From Ricordea florida (Eukaryota > Cnidaria > Anthozoa > Corallimorpharia > Ricordeidae): a stretch of DNA of 64,000 bases. The notes under the pieces are model-generated. The model was not told the origin of the DNA. It searched no databases and was given only the letters and a program-made list of their open reading frames with translations. Positions 33,601 through 45,600 of the stretch are shown here, piece by piece (positions within the stretch are counted from its first letter, which is position 1; each line of letters starts with the position of its first letter). The stretch lies in the NCBI GenBank assembly GCA_949710005.1, contig OX453281.1:24105362-24169361 (forward strand). The letters run 5' to 3'. The position numbers were made by a program, and so were the translations under genes.

Positions 33601-36600
33601 CGAAAATTATCCCAAAACCATGCAATCTAGGGCTAGCGCTTCACAAGAAAATTACGCAGAACTTTCGACAGGCGCTCGAAGCAAGCAACCCAATTCAATG
33701 TTAGACTGGGAATCTATAAGACTAGAGTCAATAGCAAGGCTAAAGAAGGCACGTGGGTCCGCCAAGGGAATTCTGACAAGGAAAATTAACCAGATAAACG
33801 AACTCATGTCGGACCAAAACAATGGAAGCTTAGTACAAGAAAAGGCATCCGAACTTGAAGAAGCGATGAAGGGTTTCCAGAGGGCACATGAAAACTACCA
33901 TAATGAACTTAAGAATGACAGCGAAATTCAAGAGTCCATCGAATATTACGATTTAACATTAGGCCAATTCTCTAAATTCCAACAGCGAATAGATATATGG
34001 AGCGCAGAAATCGAGGCTCGTAATCTCATGATTAGTTTAGAACTCGCACCAGAAGATTCTGTGAGTAATACCGGATCGGGCAGTCCTTCTCGAGTCTCAC
34101 AGCGTTCGAATGCCAGCTCACGTTCTTCAGTTAGAAGCGCCGCCAGCGCTAGAGCAAGAGCCGCCGCTAAAAAGGCTATTCTCGAAGCTGAGGTAGCAGC
34201 ACTCAAAAAAATGAATGAATTACAGTAGGAACAGCTTAGGCTCACTCAAAGGAAACGGGAGCTAAAGCTACATACAGATATCGCTAAAGCCAAAGCGGAA
34301 GAGCAGGCCTATGCGGAAGTCGAAGCGCAGGAGATTACGTCTTGTCTTCCACCAATAAAGCCCCCGTTCCCCACAGTAGTTCCTAAGTGTTCGTCTCTAG
34401 ATGTTGACGGCCCTATGGAACCGGTTCTTGAAGAGTATCGAGAGGCGCGTGAGAATTTGGCTGCAATTTTCCCAAAGACGGAGTTCCCAACCACTGAGAT
34501 GAGACTTAGTGAACAACGCTCACAACCAAAGACAGCTCCGATTAGAAATCGAGCGCTAGACCCAAGCATTCCAGAATGGAACCCTTACAATTGCAAACAA
34601 CCAATTGATAATGTGAATCGGGACAATCATGAGCTCTTAAACAAGGTAATAGAGACACAAGACCGTCAGTCACACGTCTTCCAACAGCTCCTGAGACAGC
34701 AGCAAGAGAGCATCATGACCTTAACCCTACCACAGCCAGACGTTCCCGTTTTCAACGGCGACCCCATCGACTATAACGATTTTGTCCGAGCCTTTGAAAA
34801 TCTGATTGAAAGGAAAACAAGCAGCGCAAATGCAAGGTTATACTACTTAGTTCAATATACGGCTGGCGAAGTACAACAACTAATGCGCAGTTGTCTACCT
34901 ATGAGGGGAGACGAAGGGTACCGCGAGGCTAGAAGATTGCTTCTGGAAAGGTATGGGCAACCCTTCAGAATCGCAACGGCCTACGTGGACAGAGTGACTA
35001 AAGGATCGCCGATCAAGGCTGAAGATGGTCCGGCTCTCCAAAAATTTTCAGTCCTGCTGACGAGTTGCAGCAACGCTCTTGCAGAGGTCGGCTACCTTAA
35101 CAAGCTGGAAAACCCAGAAGGCTTAAGGAAAATTATCGACAGGCTACCATACGGCCTTAGGCTTAAGTGGCGCGACGCAGTCGATACTATTGCTCAAAGA
35201 GAGAACAGAGACGTCACCCTTAAGGACGTCGCAGACTTTGTGGCTGGCAAGGCAAGAGCGGCGAACCATCCAATCTTCGGTCAGATCACAGAAACAAGAA
35301 ACGGCCTCAATCAAGGTAAACTGAAACAGAAGGCGAGGTCATACGCGACACAGGGCAAACAGTTGTCAAGTGGAGCACCAAACGCTATTAAGGTTGGCAA
35401 GTGCCCTTGCTGTGAAAATCAACACAGGCTATCTCAGTGCGATAAATTCAGGAAAATGAGCGTCGATGACCGAATGAAGTTCATTCGCATGCGTAAGCTG
35501 TGCATTAATTGTTTTAGTTTCGGCCACTTCGTGCGCGACTGTCCGAAAGCCAGTTTTTGCCGCGTACAAGGTTGCAGTAGTAAGCATTCGTCCTTTCTTC
35601 ACCCTAAAGAGCCTAACGCCAACCCAGCTATGCCCAGTACAAAGGAACAAGAGACATCACACGCAGAACAGGTAGTGGTCGCAGATGACGCTAGCAGCGG
35701 ATACGTCAAAACAAGTCATACTCTTAAACCCTCACTACGTTCCTCAGCTGTATGCTTACCTATGGTACCTGTTCGTGTCAGAGCAAGTGGTCGGAGTAAC
35801 ACTGTGCTAACGTACGCCTTCTTGGACCCGGGATCCAATACTACCTTCTGTACAAACAAGCTACTTAGGGAACTCAATGTAAAGGGAGAGCCAACCACCA
35901 TCTCATTAACAACAATGCAAGGCACCAACGAGCGAATAACAGGTTCAGTTATAGCTCTAGAAGTTCTTCATCTAAACGAAAATACACGTGTGGAGATTCA
36001 AAGAGTCATCTCAAGACCAAAGCTGCCAGTGTCTACTGCGAACGCCGCCACGCAAGAGGAAATTGAGGCGTGGCCGCATCTCTCCAGCCTAAACTTGCCA
36101 ATGATCAACGCAGAAGTAGGCCTGCTGATCGGCTGTGATGCACCAGAAGCTCTACAGCCGAGAGAGGTAATTGAGAGCAAGAATGGAGGACCATACGCCA
36201 CACGTACCATCTTAGGCTGGGTAGTGAACGGACCTCTACACAAGAGAAGAGATGAGACCCACATCGCCAACTTCATCAGCGCAGAAACGCGTCTGAACGA
36301 GCAGTTTGAGAAGTTTTGCAATCTCGAATTCAATGACTCCTCGTACACTACAAAGACAGCAATGTCTAAGAACGACCACAAGGCGCTGGAGGTAATGGAA
36401 ACCTCTGTCCGGCTAACCAATGGTCATTATGAAATCGCCCTGCCATGGAAGAACGACCCGCCCCGCCTGAAATGTAATAGGCCTCAAGCCGAGAAACGGC
36501 TTCAGTTTTTAAAGAGAAGACTGCAAAGGGATTCGGCTCTTCTGGAAAAGTATAGGGCCTTCATGCAAGCCCTTCTGGCTAACAACCATGCTAGGAAGCT

Positions 36601-39600
36601 GTCGCAAGTCGAAGTAATGCCTTCAACGGAAGGACGGTGGTACCTTCCTCACCATCCTGTATTTCACCCGCAGAAACCCGAAAAGGTTCGAGTCGTATTT
36701 GATTGCTCAGCCAAATATGCGAATACATCGTTAAACGAGCAGCTGCTACAGGGGCCGGATCTAACGAACACCCTCATTGGAGTTCTTATTCGATTTCGAG
36801 AAGAAGCAGTGGCCTTCATGGCTGACATCGAGGCCATGTTCTATCAGGTTAGAGTCCCTCACCGGGATTGCACTTATCTTAGGTTCCTGTGGTGGCCAGA
36901 CGGCGACCTTTCGCAACCGGCAGCTGAGTATCAAATGCTGGTTCATTTGTTTGGTGGTGCGTCTTCCCCCAGCTGCGCCAATTTCGCGCTCAAGAGAACA
37001 GCGGAGGATCAAAAGGGAGAATTCCACCCTGAAACAGTGAAGACCGTGAAGGAAAACTTCTATGTCGATGACTGTCTGAAGTCGGTTGCTACAGCTCACA
37101 CCGCCGTTAGATTAGCCAGCGACCTCCGTAAGCTTTTGGAGAAAGGAGGATTTCGGCTGACTAAGTGGATTAGCAATTCAAAGGAAGTCCTAGATTCTGT
37201 ACCCGAGTCTGAGAGAGCCGCGTCGGTCAAGACTCTAGACTTCGACCACGCCATCACCGAACGAGCTCTTGGGGTGCAATGGAACGTAGCAGCAGACACA
37301 TTCACCTTTAAAATCATTACCAAGGATAAGCCGGCAACCAGAAGAGGTATCCTGTCCGTGGTTAGCTCTGTGTACGACCCCCTTGGCTTCGTATCCCCGT
37401 TTGTTTTACCGGCAAAGACTATCCTTCAAGATCTCTGTCGCAAGGGGCTTGGATGGGATGACGAGATTCCCTCCGGCGATTTACAGAGCTGGATCGCATG
37501 GCTCGAGGACCTACCGAAGCTTGAGCAATTCGTAATACATCGATGCTTTAAACAGCCACCAGGTGTAGAATTCACATCCTACGAGCTACACCACTTTGCA
37601 GACGCTTCAGAGAGAGGCTATGGAGCGGTCTCCTATTTACTTCAAACGAACGAACACGGCGATGTTCACAGTTCATTCGTCATGGCTAAATCAAGGTTGG
37701 CCCCCTTAAAGCCCATGACGATCCCCAGGATGGAGCTATCAGCAGCTGTCCTAGCAACAAGGTTAGACAGGATGATCCGGAGGGAGATAACGCTACCGTT
37801 GGGTGAGTCCACGTTTTGGACGGACAGCACGTGTGTTCTCTCGTATGTAGAAAACGAAGATAAGAGATTTCAAACCTTCGTTGCAAATAGAGTGGCAGCC
37901 ATATTAGAGCAATCGTTACCAACTCAGTGGAGGTACGTCGATACTAGCTCCAACCCAGCCGACGATGCGTCCAGAGGGATGACCGCTGGCTCACTACTTG
38001 AGAGCCAGCGCTGGATATGCGGCCCGGACTTCCTCAAGCAGCCGAAGGAAACCTGGCCACAACGACCAGTTGGTCTGGTAACCCTGTCGCCCGAAGACTC
38101 GGAAATTAAAAGGGAATCAAGGTCTTATGCGAGCTCCGTTGGTGCGTCCGCCGAACCCCTTACAGAAATGTTTCACCACTTCTCTTCGTGGACCCGTCTA
38201 AAGAAGTCGGTTGCCTGGATACTTCGCTGCAGAGAATATCTCAGAGCCAGAAGCATCATGCGTCAGAAGGGAAAGCCTATGGGTGAGCAACTTAAGTTCA
38301 GGCTGACGCCTATTTGTGTGGACGAGCTCAATTTCGCCGAGAGAGAGATTTTAAAACATGTGCAGCGCCAGAACTTTTCTGGAGAACTACGTAGCTTAAG
38401 CACAGACAAGAGAGTAACCGTCCAGAAGTCAAGCAGTATTTACAAGCTAGACCCCGTATTGGATTGTGATCTTATACGTGTGGGTGGACGTTTACAAGGA
38501 GCACCTATCGACAGCGAAGCAAAGCATCCAATTATTCTTCCGAAGAAGCACCACGTGGTCGACTTGATTGTTCGTTACTACCATGAAGCATCCGGCCACT
38601 CCGGCATTGAATACACCCTGTCGTTGGTTAGGGAAAGATACTGGATCATCAACGCCAGACTAAGTGTGCGTAAGATCACCAACGCCTGCTTCAGCTGCCG
38701 AAAGCGTCAAGCTCCAGTTATGCAACAGAAAATGGCGAGCCTTCCTGAGAACCGCATTACGCCCTGCAAGCCTCCCTTCACCTTCGTTGGAGTGGATTGT
38801 TTTGGGCCATTCACAGTACGCCGTGGAAGAACTAACCCAAAACGGTACGGCGTTTTGTTCACATGCCTCGCTGTCAGAGCCATCCACATTGAAGTCGCCC
38901 ACTCCTTGGACACTGAGTCTTTCATCAACGCGTTAAGGAGGTTCGTGGCGAGAAGAGGACAGCCTGAAGAGATCCGCTCAGACAACGGTGGTAACTTCGT
39001 GAGAGGTGAACGAGAGCTACGTGAAGCAGTGGAAGCTTGGAATCAGATGCAGATCCATAACTTCCTTTTGCAGCGAAACATCAAGTGGATCTTTAACCCC
39101 CCAGCCGGATCCCATCATGGCGGCGTATGGGAAAGGTGTATAAGAACCGTCCGAAAGATCATGAAAGCCCTGCTTATGGAGCAAGTCCTAGACGACGAAG
39201 GTCTGAGCACTCTGATGTGCGAGGCGGAGGCTATTGTTAACGGTAGGCCAATCACCAAGGTCTCCGATGACCCAAAGGATCGCAACGCCCTCACCCCCAA
39301 CCACTTGTTACTACTGCGAGGAGGATCAGTAGCTCCTCCTGGAGTGTTCTCGAAGGAGGACACATACAGTCGGCGTAGATGGCGTCAAGTCCAATTCTTG
39401 AGCAACGTGTTCTGGCGGAGATGGACCAGAGAGTACCTCCCCTCTCTGCAGCAACGCCAAAAGTGGAACAAGGTACACAGAAACCTTGCTGTTGATGACC
39501 TGGTATTGATTCTGGACGAGAACACCCCACGTTGTTCCTGGCCACTAGCACGCGTCATCGAAGTGTACTCTAACGCCAAGGACGGATTGGTGAGATCAGC

Positions 39601-42600
39601 TAAGCTGAAGACGAGTACAGCCATTCTCGTACGACCAGTGGACAAGTTGGTACTGCTGGAGGCTGTATCCACCTCAATGAACGATGAGTAGATTACTTGA
39701 GACTTTAGAAACTATTAACCGTTGATATGAACGTTAGGTTTGGTGATTAGTGATATTGTACTGCACCAATCATTTAATCGTTTATTGTTAGTCAGTTGGT
39801 AAAGGCTTCCTTAATAACGCCTTTAAGGGGCCGGAATGTTGGACTCAAACGTGATGTCCTACTAGAATGTTTATAGATGTTTTGTAAGCTCTAATTATAG
39901 GTTTCCCAACTTCCCTTTTTTATGTGGTTATCGCATGTAGCAGTTGCTGCGGTCGCCACTCCCTTAGCCACAATATCCGTGTAAGGGACACTACAGCCAG
40001 TTAGCAAGTGCCGCGCTCACTGTGCGTGCACGTTTTCCTGCCTATAAAAGTAGAGGTTTTGCGTAGCTCGTGTAGTTCTTAGTGTGGACGCCACGGTGTT
40101 GGCACTGTCACGGCATTTGGCCAGTTATTACTATCCACGCTAGCTCTCAAACGCTACATCACGCTGGTGCACGAGTGTAGACCAAAGTAAGTCATTTTCA
40201 CTTTACAGTTTTCATATTGTTTCAGTTAGCTTTAGTTTTATTACTATCGTGTCCTTCTAGGTCCGTAATACATTTTCTTCGCGTTTAGCGTTTAGTTCTT
40301 TATTAACCAGATTATTCTCAAGTTTCGCGTCCTTTATCGTTTTATATTGAAGTTAGTTTATCCTTGCTTAGTGATACATTATGCGTCGTTGTATCTTTGT
40401 TTGCGAATCTTTTCTGATTATCGGTAACTGTTATGCTGAAGTTAGTCTAATCGTATTCAATGTAATTGTCGTATTTCAGTTCGAACCGACAATCCAACAA
40501 TCCGATATTTCAACAATTCAGCAATCAGCAATCAAGATACGAACGCTACAACTTAGTGAAGTGAAATCTTCTGTCGTCGAATCTACTGTAATTTACGTAA
40601 CGCTACTTATGTCAATAAACTCTGTGTTCAATTGGATCGAGTTCGAAATCTATCCAGTGCACCACACCACCCAAATGTGATTCGCTTGGATTCGGTCAAT
40701 AGTTAGTCGCGCTATTCTTGCGGGTTACAATGTGTGATAATGAGATTGAAACAAAGGAAGAAATAATTTGAACCAAAGAAAAAATTGAACTACAACATAT
40801 GTGTGACCTTGCATATCTAGAGTCCTGTATTTCTAGTAAATGTTGTGGTTTGATTATTTCCTTGGTTTAAATTTTGTTTTCCTTTGTTTTTTATTTATGT
40901 ATGATAATGTATGATAATGAGTTTGAAACAAAGGAAAATAAAATTTAAACCAAGGATAAAATTAAAACCCAAAGTAAACATGCTATACAGGCCATAAGCG
41001 ATCTGTGCAAGTTGAAGATGAGTCTAGCCTTAGGACAATTCCACATCCACCCTTTATACAGTGTATACCTACAGGGTTTTCAAAATGTTTTGAAGTAGAC
41101 GTCAGCAACTGGAAGAGTAGGCGGCTGTGTCAATGTTGGGGCCGGAGCCTCGAGCTGATTGCTGTGACCAGAGTAACCGGCGATATAATTTCAAGTAGCC
41201 GGCGGAACTCCGGCGGACGCCGGCTTGTTTTGAAAACCCTGTACCTATCCTTCCTTTACTGTAACAGGGTACAAGGAAGCTGGTAGAAATCCTTGATGTA
41301 ATGGATAAATGGATTGAGGAAATCCCACCGATTGATCAGCCACAAAGATTTGGAAACAAGGCATTCAGGACATGGTGCAATAAACTTGAAGAGGTAATTA
41401 AATGGCTATACTTAGTGACAAAGAGTTGTTGTAAGAAGACTTGAAATAAAGGTTTTTATTGCAAGATCATGCAAAACTGTCTACCATTCACAAATTCTTT
41501 GGTTTGTACTTTCAGTCAATATTCTTATCACAAGATGCACTTTGTGTCATGCTATATTTCCTAAGAAATTGGTCAATATCCTTGATATCCAATCACATTT
41601 AATTATTTTATCGTGGCTTGGGAATTTCATCCTCCAGTCTTGTATGTGGTTGTCTCCTATAGCATTATATTATTTTTAAAACAAGATATTTTCTTCTTGG
41701 TAGAATGCAGAGTCATTGGTCCGACCACTACTATCTGAGAAGTTTCATGAAGCGAGTATTGAACTTGTAGCTTATTTAAAAGGTGAGATCTTGAAAAAGA
41801 TAAATTCTTGTTGCCAAGGTAAATTGTATTTACCTTAACAATGTGCTGACAGACCATTGTCTTTTTTGTCCAGGTGTTGTCGATTTAGCAGAATGTTTGC
41901 AATTTGCTTACACTTTTTGTTTGAAATATTTACTCTTTGCTCTTACTCTATTTGCTTATGATATAGACAGCTTTGGTAACAAGACAAGAATAGATTATGG
42001 AACAGGTAAAAGCTCTGAGAGCAGAAAGTATGTTACCTAATGATTTTATCTGATTCTCACACATTTTTATTAATAACTACTGATCTACATGTAGAGCAAT
42101 AATATTATATTTCCATGTACAGTATAATACCATATGTCATTAAAGTTCTAAGTTTTTACAGTGATTTAAATGCTATAGCCATTTTGTTGTAACTTGCTTG
42201 CAGGGCATGAAGCCTCCTTTGGTGCATTCTTGTGCTGTTTATTCAAGCTCAGGGTTTTAGACCAGAAGGACTCTGTTGCAGTTGTTTTCATTGTTTTTCA
42301 AAGGTACTCTAATTTATGCTCATAAATACCGTGTTACAGAAGTTAGAAGTAACTATTCTTTAGGTCCCTTGTGACAGGACATTCCAAGAAAAAGTCTACT
42401 TTTTTCTTCTCACATACAAAAAAAAATCCTTTTGTTATATAAATTTACCGTAATTTAACACAGCAAGACACTTGCATTAGATATGACAATCCATTACCTT
42501 ATAGAGTTGGCAGATTGCTTTTTCTGCATGCAGTGTTCCTAAATAAGAATTTAACAATACATAGGTAGAGCATAATAATTATGTTAATTTGCCCAGCTAC

Positions 42601-45600
42601 TAAGATAGGGGCCTGGGTACTACTCTGTCATTTCACGTTGCTCTCGTTTAGTTCCCTTGTCATTCAATAACATAAATTAGTGGTATTAAAGACGTGTACT
42701 TGTGAAATGGATGAACTCCTATCTATGACAAGGAAACTAAACGAGAGCAACGTGGGATGACAGAGTAGTACCCAGGCCCTTATCTTAGTAGCTGGGGTAA
42801 TTAACATATTTTGCTCTAATAGGAATGACAGAGTAATAGAAAAGGCACACTCTAAAAAAGTAAGAACATGGTTTACAAGAACAGGGAGAGCTGCTTAAAC
42901 CTGGCTATCCATTAGACAAGACTAGATTAGGAGACTACCAGAGAGGTACTCTGAAGAGAATTGAAAAGTAAAACTTTTTCGACCACATTTATTTGATATA
43001 TTGATTGTTTTCGAATGGAAGATATTTGCAGCTCATGAGAAGACTGCAGTCCACGTACCGGATGGAGCCAGCTGGCAGTCAGGGAGTCTGGGGACTAGAT
43101 GACTTTCAATTCCTTCCATTTATCTGGGGAAGCTCCCAGTTAATCGGTAGGTACTTTTGCTGTGCTACTAATACACTGTAATTAATTCATTGCATTGTGT
43201 AAACACATTTTTTTTATAACGAGAAGATGTCAATTATTGCATTTCAGTGTAGCGTCCTAAACATACAGGGCTGGTTATTCAACCTTTTAAGCCCCAATAT
43301 CAATATTTATTTTCTCTTAACTGTTCTCATATATTTGTTATGGTATTAGTGAGGAGAATTTGTTTACATATCAACAACTCTTTTTTGGTGATCATTTTCG
43401 TTATTCTCATAACATGAATGGTTGATGAACAATGAACATTGTAATGAGAAATTGGATGCTGGTTACTACTGTGTCCAGCTAAAGCTGCTGTTTACATAAA
43501 ATTGCAGGTATTGACTACTTTTTCTCTTGTGATATAAATGAGATTGAAGTGTTCAGGTGGAGCAGTTCAAATTCGATTTAGAGAAAAGTTTTGTTCAACT
43601 CAGTCTAAACCTCATTCAAATAACTTGGCCACAGTTTTTGTATTGTTACTTCAAACATTGGCTGAAGACTTCAAGGGACATGATGGCCTTTACCTTAACA
43701 TGTGACTTATCTAATATTTTACTTCCCAGGACACCCAAGTATAGAACCTAGTGATTTTGTCCAAACCAAAACAGTAGAACAATTCCATTCTGATTACATG
43801 TTCCTGGACTGTGTAAAGTTTATTAACCAGGTTTGTACTGTGCTTCATAACTTCTAAGTCACGTTAATTTACACTACTGCACCTACTGCACCTTAAGGTA
43901 TCAGTATACCCCCAAATGGACAATTTTGCCAAATTTCAGTTATTGATATTCCCAGGTACATCTCATTGAGTTCTTTTTATTTGCAAAAAGTTCCAAGAAA
44001 AAATAGGTTCTTCTAGACAAAGTTGTAAAGGAAAAACGATTACACTATCTCTAATTAGAAGCTGTCAACAACTATGATTAAACTGCCACTAAAATTAATG
44101 TAATAGAACAGCAGTATGTTTTGCTTTGCATTTGATGATTTAGTCTCATGTAAATGGTTGTTTGTTGTGGGAGATGTTGTGTCTTCTTAAAAGTGCCAGC
44201 TGTTTGAAACTCAAGTTAAAGGAAAGTATAACAAGGATCTACAAGATCAGAGACATTGAATCGCGAAAATCCAAATCAGAAGAGATGGAATCACAAGAGT
44301 CATGGAAAAAAAATTGATTTGAGTGTGTGGAGCAGCTGAACAGAGAGCTTTGTTGGTATTTCCCGCCAAAACAGCATTTGGGCTGCTTGAAAATGTGATC
44401 GAGCTCTATTGTCAATGCGAGCTCTATTGTATCAATCAACAGGTAATTAGTTCTCACACGTTTTGTGAGATAATCTCACTGCACTGGAAAAATGCCCTCA
44501 AGTGTATTTTGCTTTATTTCTCAAAACTAAAATTTCAGTGAATTAGGTGCATGTTTCCAGTTCAACTGCAGCAAGTTTTCATCCTTTTTTGCTGAAATTT
44601 GGCAAGAATGTTGCTGAATAATGTAGCAAAAAAAACCGTGTTGGGCAATTTTTTTTTATTTAATGCATCTTTTATAAACCCTTAATTTTTGTAAAATTGC
44701 ATATTAAGAACAAGCCAGACAAGTAATCATAATTCCCCAACACAGTTTTATAGATCAAGGTGTGATGAAAGCATAGCTTCTCTCATTTAATTCTGACAGG
44801 AAACAAACTCAATTTGTGAAACTACTGTACATACTTGTGGGAATTGATAGCTATTTTAAGAAAGCTTTTATTTATTGCATTAAATCAACTGATAATCGTA
44901 ATCTGCAATCCCTAAGCTTTCCAAAAGTATTAGCTGAGCTTTTCCAAAATTATTCGGATTTTCAGGAAACATGTGACCATGAAGCAGCGACAACGCAAGT
45001 TTGTCATTAATTTTACATGTAGGGTATACTGATACCAATTAATTTTACTACCAAAACTGCCATTTAGTTTAGACTGACTTCCACAACTTCCACACTGCCA
45101 CGAATCCCACAACTTGTTTGGTCAACATACTCCAATTCATGTACCTATTCTGTGATGGATAGCAAGTATTGAAAACTCCCGAGCTTGAAACAAAAAAATG
45201 TACTTTTTAAAATACAAATCTATAAATACTTGATTTGAAAATTAGTCTTAGTATTCAAGTTGGTTTCTGCCAATAAAAACAATAATTATTACCTTATTCA
45301 TTGATGTTTACTCTGAGTTAAGTAGTCAACATTATGCCATGCACCTTACCAAATCCTGAGTCCTTGACCTGGTGTTTAACCCTTTAACCCCTGAGATCAA
45401 ATCTTAATTCTTCTAACTGATCTCAATACATCTTTCATCACATCAGCGTGGAGATTTTGATGTTATATCAACAAAATCCTATACAAGTTTTCAGATTGCA
45501 TATTCTCATGAGCTCTATGGTAATACCTTTGTAGTATTATGTTTAAGAGAAGATGCATGTTGGTCACTCTCAGGGAGTAAAGGGTTAAATTATTTGGAAT

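Larger units (their letters stand above)
32459..40729 (+). mobile_element. Complete BEL/Pao LTR retrotransposon
   Basis: 8271 bp: 5' LTR 32459-33351, internal region 33352-39836, 3' LTR 39837-40729, and 5-bp target duplications. The coding order is Gag-like coiled coil, CCHC knuckle, protease, reverse transcriptase, RNase H, integrase, which is the BEL/Pao order and matches its DUF1759/DUF1758/DUF5641-type modules. A purine-rich tract (AAGGGGCCGGAA) precedes the 3' LTR. The primer-binding site after 33351 could not be matched to a tRNA by eye. The element lies in PTPA intron 3, sense to the gene. LTRs with no difference seen on reading indicate a recent insertion. Confidence 0.95.
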
